Source: Haemophilus parainfluenzae (GTDB lineage: Bacteria > Pseudomonadota > Gammaproteobacteria > Enterobacterales > Pasteurellaceae). From it: 64,000 nt of DNA. The notes under the pieces were generated by a model. It was not told the DNA's origin and made no database searches. It was given only the letters and a program-made list of their open reading frames with translations. The translations under genes were made by a program, and so were the position numbers. Position 1 is the stretch's first letter. Every line of letters begins with the position of its first letter. Location: positions 1-64,000 of the forward strand of contig NZ_QEPZ01000004.1 in assembly GCF_003253005.1 (NCBI RefSeq). The letters are read 5' to 3'. Below are positions 50,790 to 63,809 of the stretch, piece by piece.

Positions 50790-51581
50790 ATGCGTAAAAT
50801 AAAATCTCTCGCGCTTATTGCATTGACCTCATTCGCTATTGCAGCTTGTAGCAGTGGTAATAAAGAAGTAGAGCAAGCTTCTGTTGATGATCTTTATGCA
50901 AAAGGGGCTGCAGCATTGCAAGAAGGAAGCTATTCTGACTCGATTCGTTATTTAAAAGCAGCGACAGAGCGTTTTCCTGGTAGTACTTACCAAGAACAAG
51001 CAATGCTTGATTTAATTTATGCAAACTATAAAACGCAAGATTACACAGCCACTTTGGTAACCGTAGATAACTACTTACACCAATTCCCACAAAGTCCAAA
51101 CCGTGACTATGCAGTGTATATGGCGGGTTTAACAAACTTAGCAACGGCCGATAATATGATTCAAGATTTCTTTGGTATTGATCGTGCAACGCATGAAACA
51201 ACTTCAATGAAAACGGCGTTTTCTAACTTCCAAAGCTTAGTGAGTGCGTTCCCAAATAGCCCATATTCACAAGATGCAGTAGCACGTATGGCATATATTA
51301 AAGACTCATTAGCACGTCATGAATTAGAAATTGCGAAATTCTATGCAAAACGTGATGCGTGGGTTGCGGTATCAAACCGTGTAGTGGGTATGTTGCAACA
51401 ATATCCGGATGCTAAAGCGACTTACGAAGGTTTATTCTTAATGAAAGAAGCATACGAGAAAATGGGTTTACAACAATTAGCAAGTCAAACTCAACAAGTC
51501 ATCGATGCGAATAAAGATAAACAGTTTGCAGATGTGAAAAAACCGGAAGAGTCTGATTTAATTCAACCGGTTAAAAAATAA
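50790..51581 (+). CDS. bamD: Outer-membrane assembly lipoprotein BamD
   Basis: 263 residues; essential BAM-complex lipoprotein. Signal peptide with lipobox AIAAC (Cys20), then tetratricopeptide repeats: ASVDDLYAKGAAALQEGSYS, DYAVYMAGLTNLATAD and SPYSQDAVARMAYIKDSLA. AAGGAAAAAAG precedes the ATG; ten codons upstream are not conserved. A weak hairpin CGTCCC/GGGACG (51585-51600) follows without a T run. 6S RNA is next. Confidence 0.96.
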   Translation: MRKIKSLALIALTSFAIAACSSGNKEVEQASVDDLYAKGAAALQEGSYSDSIRYLKAATERFPGSTYQEQAMLDLIYANYKTQDYTATLVTVDNYLHQFPQSPNRDYAVYMAGLTNLATADNMIQDFFGIDRATHETTSMKTAFSNFQSLVSAFPNSPYSQDAVARMAYIKDSLARHELEIAKFYAKRDAWVAVSNRVVGMLQQYPDAKATYEGLFLMKEAYEKMGLQQLASQTQQVIDANKDKQFADVKKPEESDLIQPVKK

Positions 51582-51670
51582 TCCCGTCCCTTGTGGGACG
51601 TGCTTGAATAAGCAAATTATTCAAATAAAGGCTAGTCAAACTAGTCAAATTGAGCTAGTATAAATCTAAA

Positions 51671-51870
51671 AGATTTCCTGGGGTGTTCGTGGATGGGTTA
51701 TGTCCCTGAGCCGATACTTAGAACTTTATAAATCGGTTTCCCGCCATTGGTGTGTAGGCTTGACCTTTGACTTTGTCATTGGACTAAAGAAACCTAAAAA
51801 TGGCCTTACCGGTTTCCTTGGACCGTCGGGTTCAAGGACTACTACTCGTAGCGGCACTCTGGGACCTTCC
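51671..51870 (+). ncRNA. ssrS: 6S RNA
   Basis: About 200 nt with the recognisable 6S landmarks: GTCCCTGAGCCGATA at about 51710, CCGCCATTGGTGTG, and the 3' half TTGGACCGTCGGGTTCAAGG then GCGGCACTCTGGGA. The 5' CCTGGGGTG and 3' CACTCTGGG pair with G-U wobbles to close the long duplex mimicking open promoter DNA. It binds sigma70-RNA polymerase in stationary phase. Upstream TATAAA (51659-51664) gives a -10. It lies just before ygfA, as in most gamma-proteobacteria. Ends are estimates. Confidence 0.93.
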
Positions 51871-51895
51871 TTTAAAATCCATTCTTTCCAATCGA

Positions 51896-52468
51896 ATGAA
51901 ATCAACACAGCAAGCGCTTCGCACTCAACTTCGTCAACAAATTCGTAAAACACGAGCAAATTTGACCGCACTTCAGCAGCAACAGGCGGAAGATTCCATC
52001 ACTCAACAATCGCTTGCATTAATTGAAGAACGAAATGCGCAGCATATTGCCTTGTATGTTTCCTTTGATGGTGAAATCTCCACGGATAAACTTATCAAAA
52101 CCCTTTGGGCACAAGATAAATACGTTTATTTGCCGGTATTGCACCCTTTCAATCCTAATCATCTTTTGTTCTTACGATATTTGCCTGAGACACCGATGCT
52201 GAAAAATAAGTTTGGTATTTGGGAGCCCAAACTTAATGTACAAAACGTATTGCCTTTGAAAGAGCTAGATATTCTTTTTACGCCACTCGTCGCGTTTGAT
52301 AAACAAGGAAATCGTCTAGGCATGGGCGGTGGTTTTTATGACCGCACTTTACAAAATTGGCGAAATTCTTCTTTTATCCCCGTAGGATTAGCTCATCAAT
52401 GTCAGCAAGTCGAACAACTTCCAACAGAAGTATGGGACGTGCCACTTCATCAAATCTTAGTTGCTTAA
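51896..52468 (+). CDS. ygfA: 5-formyltetrahydrofolate cyclo-ligase
   Basis: 190 residues; converts 5-formyl- to 5,10-methenyl-tetrahydrofolate with ATP. ALRTQLRQQIRKTRANL at the N-terminus, then VALPV-type strand IALYVSFDGEIST and the C-terminal FTPLVAFDKQGNRLGMGGGFYDRTL (ATP/folate loop). Start ATG at 51896 lies just beyond the 6S RNA and lacks a clear ribosome-binding site; the frame upstream runs through 6S and is not coding. Two uptake signals are translated. Confidence 0.93.
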   Translation: MKSTQQALRTQLRQQIRKTRANLTALQQQQAEDSITQQSLALIEERNAQHIALYVSFDGEISTDKLIKTLWAQDKYVYLPVLHPFNPNHLLFLRYLPETPMLKNKFGIWEPKLNVQNVLPLKELDILFTPLVAFDKQGNRLGMGGGFYDRTLQNWRNSSFIPVGLAHQCQQVEQLPTEVWDVPLHQILVA

Positions 52469-52522
52469 ACCTATCAAGAAGTAAAATTTGATAGAAAAAA
52501 TTAAAAATTGTCGATTTTTTCT

Positions 52523-52551
52523 CTTGAAATACCAAAAAAGGGTCTTATCTA
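52523..52551 (+). promoter_or_regulatory. Possible heat-shock promoter of clpB
   Basis: CTTGAAA (52523-52529) equals the sigma32 -35 consensus; after 14 bases comes CTTATCTA, only a partial match to the C-rich -10. Heat-shock control of clpB is expected from other species. Confidence 0.35.
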
Positions 52552-52598
52552 ATTACTCATAAAGGGGATGACCCCGAGTATTTGATGCAGGAGAAGAT

Positions 52599-55169
52599 AT
52601 GAATATTGAAAAATTTACCACTAAATTCCAACAAGCACTCAGTGAAGCACAGTCATTGGCGCTAGGTAAAGATAATCAGTTTATCGAACCAGTGCATTTA
52701 TTGACCGCACTTTTAAATCAACAAGATGGTTCAATTGCACCAATTTTAACGACCAGTGGTGTGAATGTGGCGTTACTGCGTAATGAATTAAATGCCGAAT
52801 TGAATAAATTGCCCCAAGTGTCGGGTAATGGCGGTGATGTGCAAATTTCTCGTCAATTACTTAACTTATTGAATTTATGTGACAAATTAGCTCAACAAAA
52901 ACAAGATAAATTTATTTCTAGTGAATTGTTCTTATTAGCAGCGCTTGAAGAGCGAGGCGCATTAAATGACATTTTGAAAAAATGTGGTGCGAAAAAAGAA
53001 CAAATTCTACAAGCGATCCAACATATTCGTGGAGGACAAAGCGTGAACGATCAAAATGCAGAAGAAAGCAGACAAGCTCTTGAAAAATATACTATTGATT
53101 TAACAGCTCGTGCTGAAAGTGGCAAACTTGACCCCGTTATTGGTCGTGATGAAGAGATTCGTCGAGCGATTCAAGTATTGCAACGTCGTACCAAAAACAA
53201 CCCAGTATTAATCGGTGAGCCTGGTGTAGGTAAAACTGCTATCGTGGAAGGTTTGGCACAACGTATTGTTAATGGTGAAGTGCCTGAAGGCTTAAAAAAC
53301 AAACGTGTACTTTCTTTAGATATGGGTGCACTGATTGCCGGTGCGAAATATCGCGGTGAGTTTGAAGAGCGCTTAAAAGCTGTTTTAAATGAGTTATCAA
53401 AAGAAGAAGGTCGCGTGATCCTCTTTATTGATGAAATCCATACCATGGTTGGTGCAGGTAAAACTGATGGTGCGATGGATGCCGGTAACTTATTAAAACC
53501 AAGTTTAGCACGTGGTGAATTACACTGTGTGGGTGCAACAACACTAGACGAATATCGTCAATATATCGAGAAAGATGCCGCACTTGAGCGTCGTTTCCAA
53601 AAAGTCTTTGTGGATGAGCCAAGTGTCGAAGATACCATTGCGATCTTACGTGGTTTGAAAGAGCGTTATGAGATCCATCACCATGTAGATATTACTGACC
53701 CAGCAATCGTAGCAGCGGCAACACTTTCACATCGTTATATTTCCGATCGTCAATTGCCGGATAAAGCCATCGACTTAATCGATGAAGCAGCTTCTAGCAT
53801 TCGTATGGAAATTGACTCTAAACCAGAGCCGCTCGATCGTCTTGAGCGCCGTATCATCCAATTAAAATTGGAACAACAGGCATTACAAAAAGAAGAGGAC
53901 GAAGCCAGCCGTAAACGTTTAGAGATGTTAGAAAAAGAACTTTCTGATAAAGAACGTGAATATGCCGAACTTGAAGAAGTATGGAAGTCAGAAAAAGCAG
54001 CACTCTCTGGTTCTCAACACATCAAACAAGAGTTAGATGCAGCGAAAACTGAAATGGAGCAAGCGCGTCGTGCTGGCGATTTAAGTAAAATGTCTGAGCT
54101 TCAATACGGTCGTATTCCAGAATTGGAAAAACAACTTGCTGCCGCTGAAACCGGTGAAGGCAAAGAAATGAGCCTATTACGTTATCGTGTGACTGATGAA
54201 GAAATTGCGGAAGTACTTTCTAAAGCAACCGGCATTCCAGTTTCTAAAATGATGGAAGGTGAGAAAGAAAAACTCTTACGCATGGAAGAAGAATTGCACA
54301 GACGTGTGATCGGCCAAGAGGAAGCAGTCAATGCCGTAGCTAACGCAATTCGTCGTAGTCGTGCAGGGCTTTCTGATCCTAACCGTCCAATTGGTTCTTT
54401 CTTATTCTTAGGTCCAACTGGTGTAGGTAAAACCGAGCTTTGCAAAACTTTGGCGAAATTCCTCTTTGACAGTGAAGATGCGATGGTGCGTATTGATATG
54501 TCAGAGTTTATGGAAAAACACAGCGTATCTCGTTTAGTGGGGGCACCTCCAGGCTATGTTGGCTATGAAGAAGGTGGTTACTTAACTGAAGCTGTACGTC
54601 GTCGTCCATATTCGGTAATTTTGCTTGATGAAGTGGAAAAAGCACATGCGGATGTATTCAACATTTTATTACAAGTGTTGGATGATGGTCGTTTAACGGA
54701 TGGTCAAGGTCGTACAGTAGACTTCCGTAACACCGTTGTTATTATGACCTCTAACTTGGGCTCTGATTTAATCCAAGGCAGCAAAGACGAAAGCTATGGC
54801 GAAATGAAGGCCTTAGTGATGTCAGTGGTGAGCCAACATTTCCGTCCAGAATTCATCAACCGTATTGACGAAACGGTGGTCTTCCATCCACTTGGCAAAG
54901 ACAATATCCGTGCGATTGCAAGCATTCAATTAGAACGTCTAGCAAAACGTATGGAAACTCGTGGCTACGAATTAGTGTTTACCGAAGCGTTATTAGATTT
55001 CATTGGTGAAGTGGGTTACGATCCAATTTATGGGGCGCGTCCATTAAAACGTGCAATCCAACAAGAGATCGAAAACAGCTTGGCTCAACAAGTTCTATCT
55101 GGTCAATTATTACCAGGTAAAGTGGTCACCATGGATTATGTGGATGGTAAAGTTCAAGCCAGACAATAA
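52599..55169 (+). CDS. clpB: Disaggregase chaperone ClpB
   Basis: 856 residues; hexameric AAA+ machine that pulls proteins out of aggregates with DnaK. The N domain (1-145) has two Clp repeats. NBD1 has Walker [10 protein letters not shown] (206-214) and Walker [10 protein letters not shown]. The middle coiled coil (about 405-525, rich in Glu/Lys/Leu) identifies ClpB rather than ClpA. NBD2 has GPTGVGKTE (about 605), [11 protein letters not shown] and the sensor [19 protein letters not shown] precedes the ATG. Single gene with terminator. Confidence 0.98.
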   Translation: MNIEKFTTKFQQALSEAQSLALGKDNQFIEPVHLLTALLNQQDGSIAPILTTSGVNVALLRNELNAELNKLPQVSGNGGDVQISRQLLNLLNLCDKLAQQKQDKFISSELFLLAALEERGALNDILKKCGAKKEQILQAIQHIRGGQSVNDQNAEESRQALEKYTIDLTARAESGKLDPVIGRDEEIRRAIQVLQRRTKNNPVLIGEPGVGKTAIVEGLAQRIVNGEVPEGLKNKRVLSLDMGALIAGAKYRGEFEERLKAVLNELSKEEGRVILFIDEIHTMVGAGKTDGAMDAGNLLKPSLARGELHCVGATTLDEYRQYIEKDAALERRFQKVFVDEPSVEDTIAILRGLKERYEIHHHVDITDPAIVAAATLSHRYISDRQLPDKAIDLIDEAASSIRMEIDSKPEPLDRLERRIIQLKLEQQALQKEEDEASRKRLEMLEKELSDKEREYAELEEVWKSEKAALSGSQHIKQELDAAKTEMEQARRAGDLSKMSELQYGRIPELEKQLAAAETGEGKEMSLLRYRVTDEEIAEVLSKATGIPVSKMMEGEKEKLLRMEEELHRRVIGQEEAVNAVANAIRRSRAGLSDPNRPIGSFLFLGPTGVGKTELCKTLAKFLFDSEDAMVRIDMSEFMEKHSVSRLVGAPPGYVGYEEGGYLTEAVRRRPYSVILLDEVEKAHADVFNILLQVLDDGRLTDGQGRTVDFRNTVVIMTSNLGSDLIQGSKDESYGEMKALVMSVVSQHFRPEFINRIDETVVFHPLGKDNIRAIASIQLERLAKRMETRGYELVFTEALLDFIGEVGYDPIYGARPLKRAIQQEIENSLAQQVLSGQLLPGKVVTMDYVDGKVQARQ

Positions 55170-55180
55170 TTTGTAAAATG

Positions 55181-55214
55181 AAAAGCCATTTAGTGAAAGC
55201 TAAATGGCTTTTTT
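55181..55214 (+). terminator. clpB terminator
   Basis: AAAAGCCATTTAG, loop TGAAAG, CTAAATGGCTTTT then Ts. Confidence 0.92.
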
Positions 55215-55281
55215 ATGCTTTGGTAAAAGATAAAATAGGGTAGAATGACGCTGTTTATAGCGTATAAAAATGAGGAAAAAA

Positions 55282-56214
<933 letters not shown>

Positions 56215-56215
<1 letters not shown>

Positions 56216-57255
56216 TGGAAAAAAACTTAAATTTTAACCGCACTGTAGTCGCTATGGCAGCTTTAGTGATTGTGTTTGCGGGAATTAAACTGGCGGCAGA
56301 AATTGTCGTGCCTTTTTTATTGGCATTATTTATCGCCATTATTTGTTCGCCAGTGATTAAAGCAATGACACAACGCAAAGTGCCGCATGGTATTGCGATT
56401 GCCTTGTTGTTTATTTTGATTTTAATTGTATTCTTTTTCCTGGCGGGATTAATTAACAGCAGTGTGCAAGAATTTACACGCTCTATTCCGCAATATAAAG
56501 TGCTGCTTTCGGAGCGTATAAATGACGTCATGGCGTTAGCTCAAAAACTGAAATTGCCGATTGTGATTTCTCGCGAAGCCATTATGGAGCATTTTGATCC
56601 GAGTGTGATTATGAACTTTGTGAGCCGTTTATTATTAAACTTTTCTGGTGTCGTGACGAATGTTTTTGTGTTGATCTTAGCGGTGATTTTTATGCTACTT
56701 GAAGCACCGACGATGAAGCATAAACTTGCTTTAGTGTTAAGTGATAATGAACATGATGTTGTCGCGGAAGAACATCATATTGATCGTATCTTAGACGGTG
56801 TGATTAGTTATCTTGGCGTGAAAACAGTGATTAGTTTGCTTACCGGTATCTCGACGTGGATTTTGTTGGATGTGATGGATGTCCAATATGCCATTTTATG
56901 GGCAACCTTAAGCTTCTTATTAAATTACATCCCGAATATTGGTTCGATTATTGCTGCAGTGCCTATTGTGGTGCAAGCATTATTGCTGAATGGATTTGGT
57001 GTGGGCATAGGCGTAACCGTCGGTATCATTGCATTAAATATTGTGATCGGTAATATTATTGAACCGAAAATGATGGGTAAAACCTTAGGGCTTTCTACCT
57101 TGGTCGTATTCTTTTCATTACTTTTCTGGGGATGGTTACTTGGTACGGTAGGTATGTTACTTTCTGTGCCACTGACAATGGTGTTTAAAATTACATTGGA
57201 AAGCTCAGAATCAACGAAGAAATATGCGGCTTTATTAGGTGATGTAAACGAATAA
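56215..57255 (+). CDS. tqsA: AI-2E family transporter, TqsA-like
   Basis: 346 residues with about seven to eight helices; LLALFIAIICSPVIKAM, FLLNYIPNIGSIIAAVPIV, GNIIEPKMMGKTLGLSTLVV and FWGWLLGTVGMLLSVPLTM match E. coli TqsA closely. The family includes exporters affecting autoinducer-2 and sodium/proton antiporters, so the substrate is open. It starts with GTG overlapping the glnB TAG. Confidence 0.9.
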
Positions 57256-57289
57256 AGTACGGTCATAAAATGACATTATTTTAGAAATA

Positions 57290-57319
57290 AAAAGCCACCG
57301 CTATGGTGGCTTTCTTTTT
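57290..57319. terminator. tqsA/secF bidirectional terminator
   Basis: AAAGCCACC, loop GCTAT, GGTGGCTTT, with T-rich flank on each strand, between convergent transcripts. Confidence 0.88.
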
Positions 57320-57336
57320 ATCTTGTGTTCGATAGG

Positions 57337-58311
57337 TTAAGGTAAATCATCGATTTCTTTATCCACTTTTGGTGGAATCATATGTTCACGGCGTAGGCCG
57401 ATATCATAAGCAATCGCAATCGCGATAAAGATTGATGAGTAAGTACCAAAACCGATACCAATTAATAACGCTAATGAGAAGTTATGAATTGATGGACCAC
57501 CAAAGAAGAACAAGGCAATCACAACAAGAAGCGTTGTGAGAGATGTCATGATGGTTCTCGATAAGGTTTGTGTTAGGGAAATATCAATAATATCAATAGT
57601 TTCTACACGGCGAATTTTGCGGAAGTTTTCACGCACACGGTCGAATACCACGATACTATCGTTGATGGAATAACCTACAACAGAAAGAATTGCTGCCACG
57701 AAGGTTAAATCCATTTCGATTTGTAATGCAGAGAATACACCGAGTGTAATCACCACATCATGCGCAAGTGAGGCAATACCACCAAAACCTAAACGCCATT
57801 CAAAACGTGAGCCAACGTAAATTAACATCATTGCCAAAGTCGCAAGGGTCGCATAAACAGCACCTTGAGCCAGTTCTTCACCGACGTTTGGACCCACAAA
57901 TTCAATACTGTTAATATGAATATTTGGATCAATCGTTTGAAGCATGCTTTTAACGTGATCACCAATGGCAGAATCGTTATTATCAGCTGGTAATCGGATC
58001 ATCACGTCTTGTACAGAACCGGTTGTTTGTACAATCGGGCTTGCAATACCATTTTGATTTAATGTGCCACGGATTTTCTCTAAATCAGCCGGTTGTGAGA
58101 AGTGAGTATCAAATACCACACCACCGGTAAAATCCAAGCCCCAGTTGAAGCCTTTTGTCACAATGAAGAAGAGGGAAATCGCCATTAAAATCGCAGAAAA
58201 TGCGTATCCCACAAATCTCACTTTCATAAATTCAGTGAGAGGGAATGGCAATTTAATCCCATTCACTTCACGGATAAAATGTCCGTTTTTATCTTTTGCA
58301 AATAATCTCAT
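57337..58311 (-). CDS. secF: Protein translocase subunit SecF
   Basis: 324 residues, six helices and a periplasmic domain. LDFTGGVVFDTHF is the SecF-family motif; VGYSINDSIVVFDRVRENFR and LTQTLSRTIMTSLTTLLVV mark TM4-5. With SecD and YajC it uses the proton-motive force to finish export through SecYEG. Starts 10 bases after secD. Confidence 0.97.
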   Translation of the reverse strand: MRLFAKDKNGHFIREVNGIKLPFPLTEFMKVRFVGYAFSAILMAISLFFIVTKGFNWGLDFTGGVVFDTHFSQPADLEKIRGTLNQNGIASPIVQTTGSVQDVMIRLPADNNDSAIGDHVKSMLQTIDPNIHINSIEFVGPNVGEELAQGAVYATLATLAMMLIYVGSRFEWRLGFGGIASLAHDVVITLGVFSALQIEMDLTFVAAILSVVGYSINDSIVVFDRVRENFRKIRRVETIDIIDISLTQTLSRTIMTSLTTLLVVIALFFFGGPSIHNFSLALLIGIGFGTYSSIFIAIAIAYDIGLRREHMIPPKVDKEIDDLP

Positions 58312-58321
58312 CTTATCCTAC

Positions 58322-60172
58322 CTAAATTGATAATTTTTCAAGACGTTTACCGCCGTATAGGAAGTTCACGATAGCACGTGTTCCGGTAATTGCCGTAAAC
58401 ATTGAAATTGCCACACCTAATGCAAGAGTTACCGCAAAGCCTTGAATTGGGCCAGTACCCACAGCATAAAGAATGATTGCCGTTAAAATTGTAGTTAAGT
58501 TTGCATCGAAGATGGAGGTGAATGCACCGTTATAACCTTCGTTAATGGCTTGCTGGATTGGACGACCATTACGAATCTCCTCTTTGATACGCTCAAAAAT
58601 AAGTACGTTAGCGTCCACCGACATCCCTAGGGTTAATACGATACCCGCAATCCCCGGCATAGTGAGTGTTGCACCTGGTAGGATAGACATCAAACCAACT
58701 AATAAAACGATATTAATCACCAAGGCAAAGCTTGCGATAATACCGAAGATTTTATAGTAAATCAGCATGAAGACAATGACGGCAATTAAGCCCCAGAAGC
58801 TTGCATCAATACCTTGTTCTACGTTTTGTGCACCAAGAGAAGGTCCAATTGTACGCTCTTCAACAATTTGCACTGGCGCGATTAATGCACCAGATTTTAA
58901 TAACATAGAAAGGTTTTGAGCTTCTGCAGAGCTGCTTACACCAGTAATTTGGAAGTTAGAACTAAAGCGACCTTGAATGGTTGCGACGTTAATGACTTCT
59001 TCATTTTTCTCTAAAATGGTTTTGCCATTTTCGTCTTTTTTGCCGTTGTCTTTGTATTCTACGTACAAGGTTGCCATTGGTTTTTTGTAGTATTTCTTGG
59101 TCGTTTGCGACATGATTTCGCCGCCTTCACTATCCAAGGTTACACTTACTTGTGGCGTGCTGGTGTTTTGGTCTAAACCCGAGCTTGAGTTGATGATGTG
59201 TTCACCACCCAATACCGCACGTTTGTAAAGTGCAACAGGTCTACCTTGACGGTCATATTTGATCTCTGTGTCAGAAGGTAACATACTACGCGCTGCTGAT
59301 TCTGGGTTCACCAACGAATTCACAATGCGGAATTCAAGCGTTGCAGTTGCACCTAAGATTTCTTTTGCACGCGCAGTATCTTGAACACCCGGTAATTCGA
59401 TTACGATACGTTCTGCACCTTGACGTTGGATAACCGCTTCAGCTACGCCTAATTCAGCAACACGTTTACGTAAAATCGTTAAGTTTTGCTCGATCGCTAA
59501 GTTACGTGATTCTGTTAATGCCGCTTCAGAAAGAGCAAGGTTTAAGGTGTTGTCACCAATATCAGACACTTCTAATGTTGGGTGTAACTGACGAATAATA
59601 CGCGCTGCTTTTGACATTTGGTCAGCATTTTCTAATGTGACCGTTGTACCAAATTTGTCGCCATTTTTAATCGCCGTAAACTGAATTTTTTCTTTACGTA
59701 ATTCGTTGCGTAATGTGTCTTGTAACTGTTCTTGACGTTTAGCAAGCGCAGAATTCATGTCCACTTCCATTAAGAAGCGTACACCACCACGTAAGTCCAA
59801 ACCCCATTTCATCGGGTTAGCCCCAATGCTGCTTAACCAAGCCGGTGTTGCCGGTGCAAGGTTTAATGCGGTTGTGTAGTTGTTGCCAAGTTTTTCTGCA
59901 ATTTTATCTTTGGCAAGAAGTTGGTCATCTGTGTTGGTGAAACGGGCAAGAATAGAGCCATTTTCAAGAACGATAGATTTGGTTGGAAGGTTATTTTCTT
60001 TCAGTACGTTTTGTACTTCAGTTAATGCGGTGGTGTCTGCTTGTTGTCCGCGAGTACCGGAAATTTGCACCGCAGGATCTTCACCATAGATATTTGGAAG
60101 AGAGTATAAAGCACCAATGGCGACCACAAGGATCACCATTAGATTCTTCCATAATGGGTAACGATTTAACAT
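58322..60172 (-). CDS. secD: Protein translocase subunit SecD
   Basis: 616 residues. First helix near residues 9-27, then the large periplasmic P1 region with WGLDLRGGVRFLMEVD, ERIVIELPGVQD and the P1 head, then five C-terminal helices with GMSVDANVLIFERIKEEIRNG. The SecDF proton-driven cycle needs the Asp in TM4 (GMSVDANV). 23 bases after yajC; operon yajC-secD-secF. Confidence 0.97.
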   Translation of the reverse strand: MLNRYPLWKNLMVILVVAIGALYSLPNIYGEDPAVQISGTRGQQADTTALTEVQNVLKENNLPTKSIVLENGSILARFTNTDDQLLAKDKIAEKLGNNYTTALNLAPATPAWLSSIGANPMKWGLDLRGGVRFLMEVDMNSALAKRQEQLQDTLRNELRKEKIQFTAIKNGDKFGTTVTLENADQMSKAARIIRQLHPTLEVSDIGDNTLNLALSEAALTESRNLAIEQNLTILRKRVAELGVAEAVIQRQGAERIVIELPGVQDTARAKEILGATATLEFRIVNSLVNPESAARSMLPSDTEIKYDRQGRPVALYKRAVLGGEHIINSSSGLDQNTSTPQVSVTLDSEGGEIMSQTTKKYYKKPMATLYVEYKDNGKKDENGKTILEKNEEVINVATIQGRFSSNFQITGVSSSAEAQNLSMLLKSGALIAPVQIVEERTIGPSLGAQNVEQGIDASFWGLIAVIVFMLIYYKIFGIIASFALVINIVLLVGLMSILPGATLTMPGIAGIVLTLGMSVDANVLIFERIKEEIRNGRPIQQAINEGYNGAFTSIFDANLTTILTAIILYAVGTGPIQGFAVTLALGVAISMFTAITGTRAIVNFLYGGKRLEKLSI

Positions 60173-60195
60173 AGTTTTCCCTTTAGGAATTTAAA

Positions 60196-60486
60196 TTAGA
60201 GAGATTTTACAGAACCTTTCGGTAATACTGAAACGATGTAGTTACGGTTAATCGTGATTTCAGTAGTATCGTTTAAAGCGATAACAATTTCAGCACCTTC
60301 GGTTACTTTAGTGATTTTACCAATCAAACCACCAGCGGTTAATACTTCAGTGCCTTTCGCTAATTCAGACATTAATTTTTTGTGTTCTTTATTACGTTTC
60401 GCTTGTGGACGGTAAATCATAAAATAAAAAATTAAACCGAAGATCACGAAAATAAATAACGTGGACATTGGGCTTTGTGCTTCCAT
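60196..60486 (-). CDS. yajC: Preprotein translocase subunit YajC
   Basis: 96 residues: a single transmembrane segment LFIFVIFGLIFYFMIYRPQA, then RNKEHKKLMSELAKGTEV and a small beta domain GLIGKITKV. Partner of SecDF. A good AAGGAA precedes the ATG. In E. coli it follows tgt directly; here two other genes lie in between. Confidence 0.95.
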   Translation of the reverse strand: MEAQSPMSTLFIFVIFGLIFYFMIYRPQAKRNKEHKKLMSELAKGTEVLTAGGLIGKITKVTEGAEIVIALNDTTEITINRNYIVSVLPKGSVKSL

Positions 60487-60588
60487 TGTGTTTTCCTTAT
60501 AAAATGAAAAGTTAAAAGTGTGCGTAAAATACCATAAAACGGCATTCAGTAAAAGCCGATGAAGGCAATAACACCTAGAATTTTTGGA

Positions 60589-60816
60589 TTAATTGATTTT
60601 TTTCAAGCAAACTTCGAAGATTTGCTCGGAAAGCCAATGTTGATCCACTAATTCACATTGATTTTCTTCACAAAACACAACAAAATTTTCTACCGCACTT
60701 TGACGATTTAATTGCAAAATTAATTCATCATTTGGCGCTAAATTTGCCAAAGCCTTCTTCGCGGTTAAAAGTGGAATTGGGCAGGAAAGTGCGGTCAAAT
60801 TTAATTGATATTTCAT
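60589..60816 (-). CDS. TusA/SirA-family sulfur carrier, second copy
   Basis: 75 residues with the CPxP motif as CPIP (Cys12) in [21 protein letters not shown]. It differs strongly from the YeeD-like protein at 17933. Could be a sulfur carrier for tRNA or for another acceptor; function here is unknown. Starts 3 bases after the hemerythrin gene, so they are translated together. Confidence 0.85.
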   Translation of the reverse strand: MKYQLNLTALSCPIPLLTAKKALANLAPNDELILQLNRQSAVENFVVFCEENQCELVDQHWLSEQIFEVCLKKIN

Positions 60817-60819
60817 GAT

Positions 60820-61332
60820 TTAAGCTTGGCGACGCGCAAACATAATTTTGCCCATAGCCGTGAGTTGTTCTGCTGATAAATATTGCTTACCAAGCTCAAA
60901 TAGCGGCTCTTCAAGGGCAATATGTCTATCATAGCTCGCCACAAACAGCGTAATCAGCCTTTCATCTACATCAGTGCGTTTCTCTGCAATCAATTCTTCT
61001 AGCTGCTCCGAAAGCTTTGCCCAATTTTCATGCAAGGTGACGTGTTGTCGTTCTAATTCATCCACCGACTCTTTCGCTTGAGGTGCTTTTTCAATTAAAG
61101 CAGGGAAAAAATCTTTTTCTTCATCATCATGATGAAGTGGTGCAGCGTGATTAAAATACTGCAATATGGTTTTCACATCATTTAATACAGCTTGATTCAC
61201 ACCATTTTTTTCTAAATAACCAGGAAGAATTGTGAGCTGCTTGCAAAAGCGTTTCACTTTGCTATGACAAGCATAAAGCATATCAATCGGTTCATTCCAA
61301 GTGGCAAATTGTTGAGGTTCGAGGATTTGCAT
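60820..61332 (-). CDS. Hemerythrin HHE-domain protein
   Basis: 170 residues, mostly helical. Metal-ligand candidates in order: His in MLYACHSKVKRF, His/His/Glu in NHAAPLHHDDEEKDFFPAL, His in RQHVTLHENW, and His/Glu in YDRHIALEEPLF, the four-helix di-iron pattern of HHE and RIC/YtfE-like proteins. Such proteins bind oxygen or NO, or repair Fe-S clusters. The start MQILEPQQF follows AAGGAAA; the ten codons before it mostly reflect an uptake signal. Confidence 0.85.
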   Translation of the reverse strand: MQILEPQQFATWNEPIDMLYACHSKVKRFCKQLTILPGYLEKNGVNQAVLNDVKTILQYFNHAAPLHHDDEEKDFFPALIEKAPQAKESVDELERQHVTLHENWAKLSEQLEELIAEKRTDVDERLITLFVASYDRHIALEEPLFELGKQYLSAEQLTAMGKIMFARRQA

Positions 61333-61350
61333 AGGGTTTCCTTTGTTAAA

Positions 61351-61389
61351 AAGTGCGGTCAAAAAACATTGGATTTTTCTACCGCACTT
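61351..61389. terminator. Paired uptake-signal hairpin between tgt and the hemerythrin gene
   Basis: AAGTGCGGTCAAAAA and TTTTTCTACCGCACTT face each other (one unpaired base or mismatch), loop about 8 bases. On the minus strand it lies after the tgt stop, so it may separate tgt from the genes below. Confidence 0.75.
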
Positions 61390-61396
61390 TCAGCAA

Positions 61397-63747
<2,351 letters not shown>

Positions 63748-63780
63748 AATTGTAAATCATGAAAGATAAAAATGGGGCAT

Positions 63781-63809
63781 AGTCTAGAGCGAATGAGGAG
63801 GAAATACAA
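63781..63809 (-). promoter_or_regulatory. queA promoter
   Basis: Minus strand: TTGTAT (63804-63809), 17-base spacer, TAGACT (63781-63786). Confidence 0.55.

Noticed and set aside
51584-51601. Terminator after bamD
   Set aside because: CGTCCC/GGGACG has no T run; kept only as a weak hairpin in the bamD entry.
51800-51895. N-terminal extension of the folate cyclo-ligase by 32 residues
   Set aside because: It lies in the 3' half of 6S RNA and is not conserved in the enzyme.
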